Below are positions 15,075 to 16,737 of a DNA stretch of 16,737 nucleotides, in pieces; within the stretch, counting starts at the first letter, position 1; each line of letters starts with the position of its first letter. A model generated the notes under the pieces. It was not told where the DNA came from and searched no databases. It saw only the letters and a list, made by a program, of their open reading frames with translations. The translations under genes and the position numbers were made by a program. Source of the stretch: Chloroflexota bacterium (GTDB taxonomy: Bacteria > Chloroflexota > Ktedonobacteria > Ktedonobacterales > Ktedonobacteraceae); the NCBI GenBank assembly GCA_902810755.1, contig CADDYT010000141.1, forward strand, positions 1 through 16,737, written 5' to 3'.

Positions 15075-15086
15075 TGCAGTACTGCA
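15075..15086. promoter_or_regulatory. Perfect 12-bp palindrome in the gap before the small leftward gene
   Basis: TGCAGTACTGCA is self-complementary over all 12 bases. It lies in the 218-base space between the membrane-protein stop and the start of the 14676-14966 gene, about 45 bases upstream of a minus-strand TTGACA. It could be an operator or a chance palindrome. The rest of the gap shows no further features. Confidence 0.35.
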
Positions 15087-15184
15087 CTCACTGCCAAGTT
15101 TAGCATAAGATTGAGCAAATTGCAAGGCAAATTCGGCTCTTTCCAACCCTCCTCTCTGCCCTCACATGTTCCTTGTTCGCTGCT

Positions 15185-16195
15185 TTATCTTCCCGCGCCG
15201 TTGGAGGCCATCCAGCCATTGCTCTGCGCCCCGGCTCCCGGGCTGCCCGAACCTGCCTGCCCCCTCTCCGCTGCCGCCGCTGCATTCAGTATTTCGATGG
15301 CTTTCAGCCGCCAGAAACGCGCGCTGGCCGGGCGTTTGAGTGAAAGGTATTCCGCCAGCGCCTCATCCGTCATATCCGGTCGCACTCGCAGCGCCTCGAT
15401 CGTCATCTGGAGTTTGTCGTTGCCGGCTTCTTTCAGTGCTGATGCCAGGTTGGGGTTGGTGGCCTGTACCGGCTTGAGCTGGCCCGTATTGCCGGTTGTC
15501 GGTTGCCCTGTATTCGCTGTGCTTACCGTATTGACCGCCAGTATCTGCCCCGTCACCGTGCGTACATTTCCCAGTTCTGCTATCATGCCGCTGCCGTCGC
15601 TGCCTGGCCCACTTTCGCCCTCCCCGCTTTTCTCTTCCAGCAAGTTCGGGTGAGTCAAGTGACCGACACGCAGGGCGCGCCGCAGGGCCGCTACCGGCAG
15701 CTGCGTCTGCTTCGAGAGTTCGGAGAGGGCCTGCACCTGCTTCTCTCTGGTTCTGCGCTCCTCCGCTTCCGACTCTGAAATGGTTTCCGCCATCATCGTG
15801 TAGACAATACCCAGCAGCGGGAAGGCGCTGGCCATGAAGGGGAAGATACCGGTCAGCCAGGGAGCCGTCGACTCGGCGGCACTGAGCATCGTCGGGCTGT
15901 GAAATTGCTTCGCATAGGCCCAGTTCACCACCCAGGAGAAGACGGTACACATCACTATCAGCAGCCAGTGCTGCCAGACCGCCTTAGCTGTGCGGAAGCG
16001 CCGATAACGCTGAAATGCAGTCCACGACAGCAAGTAGACGGTCACATCGATACTGATGGCGATGGCATAGCTCACTGTCCACCACCATATTCCCTCTGTT
16101 CCCCCTGACGGCTCAAAAGACGCGAAGAAATATGCAACATGCGGGATCGAAGCCGCTAGAAATACCGCGAAAGCGATCCAGAAAAAATATTTCAT
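15185..16195 (-). CDS. Four-helix membrane protein with cytoplasmic NTG-linker tail and helical C-terminal domain
   Basis: A 336-residue protein of unknown function. Four hydrophobic helices fill the first 135 residues (about 3-25, 36-58, 77-97 and 113-135), resembling the arrangement of DUF2637-like proteins; that family name is a guess. A charged, helical stretch follows (SESEAEERRTREKQVQALSELSKQ, shown in part), then a disordered segment with TANTGQPTTGNTGQLKPV. The C-terminal domain, MTDEALAEYLSLKRPASARFWRLKAIEIL in part, looks like a small DNA-binding-type helix-turn-helix. The tail after it is Gly/Ala/Ser-rich. I chose the ATG at 16195 because MKYFFWIAF begins the first helix. A GTG at 16213 is in frame, and neither start has a good ribosome site, although AAGGAGGG lies about 19 bases before the GTG. 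A weak promoter (TTGACG, 17 bases, TACGCT) lies at 16335-16307 on the minus strand. Confidence 0.85.
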   Translation of the reverse strand: MKYFFWIAFAVFLAASIPHVAYFFASFEPSGGTEGIWWWTVSYAIAISIDVTVYLLSWTAFQRYRRFRTAKAVWQHWLLIVMCTVFSWVVNWAYAKQFHSPTMLSAAESTAPWLTGIFPFMASAFPLLGIVYTMMAETISESEAEERRTREKQVQALSELSKQTQLPVAALRRALRVGHLTHPNLLEEKSGEGESGPGSDGSGMIAELGNVRTVTGQILAVNTVSTANTGQPTTGNTGQLKPVQATNPNLASALKEAGNDKLQMTIEALRVRPDMTDEALAEYLSLKRPASARFWRLKAIEILNAAAAAERGQAGSGSPGAGAQSNGWMASNGAGR

Positions 16196-16218
16196 TATTT
16201 CGATACGCAGCACCTGTA

Positions 16219-16268
16219 TGGTAAGAAGTGCTGCCCTCCTTTTATCGTTGTAGCCGGTGGTAAGAAGT
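16219..16268. repeat. Pair of 11-bp direct repeats upstream of the membrane-protein gene
   Basis: TGGTAAGAAGT occurs at 16219-16229 and again at 16258-16268, 39 bases apart. Both lie in the presumed 5' leader of the leftward membrane-protein gene. That spacing could suit two protein sites on the same helix face region, or be a small duplication. Confidence 0.45.
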
Positions 16269-16350
16269 TGTGGATGATTTGCCTGAAAATTCCTTCCCCA
16301 CCTACAAGCGTACCCTATTGGAGCGTCTTCGTCAATCCTCTATAGGATGT

Positions 16351-16373
16351 TCGGGCTAATTTTCCCGATTTTT
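16351..16373 (+). terminator. Short terminator-like hairpin before the rRNA promoter
   Basis: TCGGG (16351-16355) pairs with CCCGA (16364-16368) and TTTTT follows at 16369-16373. The stem is only five base pairs. It would stop rightward read-through just before the 23S promoter and so insulate it. The nearest upstream gene is on the other strand, so its need is unclear. Confidence 0.4.
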
Positions 16374-16394
16374 CAGAATTCACGAAAAAAGGTA

Positions 16395-16423
16395 TTGACA
16401 CATCGCAAAAAATATGCGATAGT
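16395..16423 (+). promoter_or_regulatory. Putative rRNA promoter
   Basis: A perfect TTGACA (16395-16400) is followed after 17 bases by GATAGT (16418-16423, four of six). TAGTAT at 16420-16425 with a 19-base spacer is an alternative -10. A T/A-rich stretch with a run of A (16385-16390) lies just upstream, like an UP element. The start would be near 16430, leaving about 180 nt of leader. A second TTGACA at 16474-16479 with TTCAAT 17 bases on could be a tandem P2. Confidence 0.65.
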
Positions 16424-16429
16424 ATGCAA

Positions 16430-16479
16430 GCACCACAAGAGAACGACGTGGCGCACATAAACAAAAATGCACTTTGACA
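16430..16479 (+). promoter_or_regulatory. boxB- and boxA-like rRNA antitermination signals
   Basis: A hairpin GCACCAC (16430-16436) with GTGGCGC (16448-16454), six of seven pairs, is followed 13 bases later by TGCACTTTGACA (16468-16479). The latter matches the E. coli rrn boxA TGCTCTTTAACA at ten of twelve positions. Order and position right after the promoter are as in bacterial rRNA leaders, where NusB/NusE load on boxA to keep polymerase processive. The TTGACA inside it could alternatively be a promoter element. Confidence 0.55.
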
Positions 16480-16543
16480 ACTTCATACAACATAACTTCA
16501 ATTTTGCTGAGAATACAGCCGAGCAAAAGAGAAGCAGAGGACA

Positions 16544-16595
16544 CACATGTACCTCCATTGTTTCTTCTTGAAGATGCAATGGTAGTGGAGATGTG
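16544..16595 (+). other. Hairpin in the 23S precursor leader
   Basis: CACAT (16544-16548) pairs with ATGTG (16591-16595) and CCATTG (16555-16560) with CAATGG (16577-16582), with an internal loop between them and a 16-base terminal loop. It ends about 15 bases before the mature 23S 5' end. It may be a processing or folding element, although standard 23S processing stems pair 5' with 3' flanks. Confidence 0.45.
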
Positions 16596-16609
16596 AGCAA
16601 GTGAATACA

Positions 16610-16737
16610 TAACAAGCTACAGAGAGGACGAGGTGGATGCCTTGGCGCGAAAAGCCGAAGAAGGACGCGGAGACCGGCGAAACGTTCAGGGGGAGCTGCA
16701 TGCAAGCGATGAGCCCTGAGTATCCCAATGGGGCAAC
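16610..16737 (+). rRNA. 23S ribosomal RNA, 5' end (partial)
   Basis: The stretch contains the near-universal 5' 23S block GAGGTGGATGCCTTGGC at 16630-16646, then GAAGGACG, and later GAGCCCTGAGTATCCCAATGGGG. These correspond to domain I helices that start at E. coli positions of about 23, 50 and 110. Aligning GGTGGATGCC and the earlier AAGC with E. coli places base 1 near 16610, give or take a few bases. The gene runs off the window. It is preceded by its own promoter and antitermination-like signals and, further up, by an oppositely oriented protein gene. There is no 16S gene, spacer or tRNA. Confidence 0.92.

Noticed and set aside
16373..16728. Leftward open frames over the rRNA leader and 23S 5' end
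   Set aside because: They lie antisense to the promoter and 23S rRNA and have cysteine/leucine-rich text without any family resemblance.

Overview
The window looks like chromosomal DNA of a GC-rich, Gram-positive-like soil or thermophilic bacterium. My best guess is a member of the Ktedonobacteria (Chloroflexota). The reasons are the repeated NTG-x-LPA peptide linkers in two unrelated proteins, a GlpP antiterminator beside a complete PEP-dependent dihydroxyacetone kinase, and a 23S rRNA gene with its own promoter and no 16S gene in front of it. No 16S sequence is present, so the placement is an inference.

Left part (1-11388) is one functional theme: glycerol, glycerol-3-phosphate (G3P) and dihydroxyacetone. 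Leftward lie glpP1 (G3P-responsive antiterminator family) and pgsA, whose product consumes G3P for phospholipid synthesis; the 3' end of pgsA runs into a degenerate 19-bp tandem repeat. Rightward lie glpP2 (a second, diverged GlpP), glpK (glycerol kinase), glpF (glycerol channel), glpD (G3P dehydrogenase), dhaK, dhaL and a DhaM-HPr-Enzyme I fusion. The two arms start from overlapping back-to-back promoters near 1437-1495. The rightward transcript has a leader of about 320 nt with a strong intrinsic terminator just before glpP2, the kind of target a GlpP antiterminator acts on. Several intercistronic gaps of the rightward arm contain strong inverted repeats.

How they work together: GlpF admits glycerol, GlpK makes G3P, GlpD oxidises it to dihydroxyacetone phosphate (DHAP), and PgsA draws G3P into phosphatidylglycerol. 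DhaK and DhaL phosphorylate dihydroxyacetone with phosphate passed from PEP through the single fused DhaM protein. No glycerol dehydrogenase is present to make dihydroxyacetone from glycerol. GlpP proteins would couple expression to G3P.

Middle part (11392-14482): a leftward pair made of a split NYN-domain putative nuclease with a long low-complexity insertion and an M42 family metallopeptidase, separated by an exceptionally long near-perfect hairpin; then a rightward HxlR-type regulator.

Right part (14618-16737): a small unknown protein gene with a clear terminator, a four-helix membrane protein with a cytoplasmic tail carrying the same NTG peptide, both leftward, and then a rightward rRNA-type promoter, boxB/boxA-like antitermination signals and the first ~128 bases of 23S rRNA.
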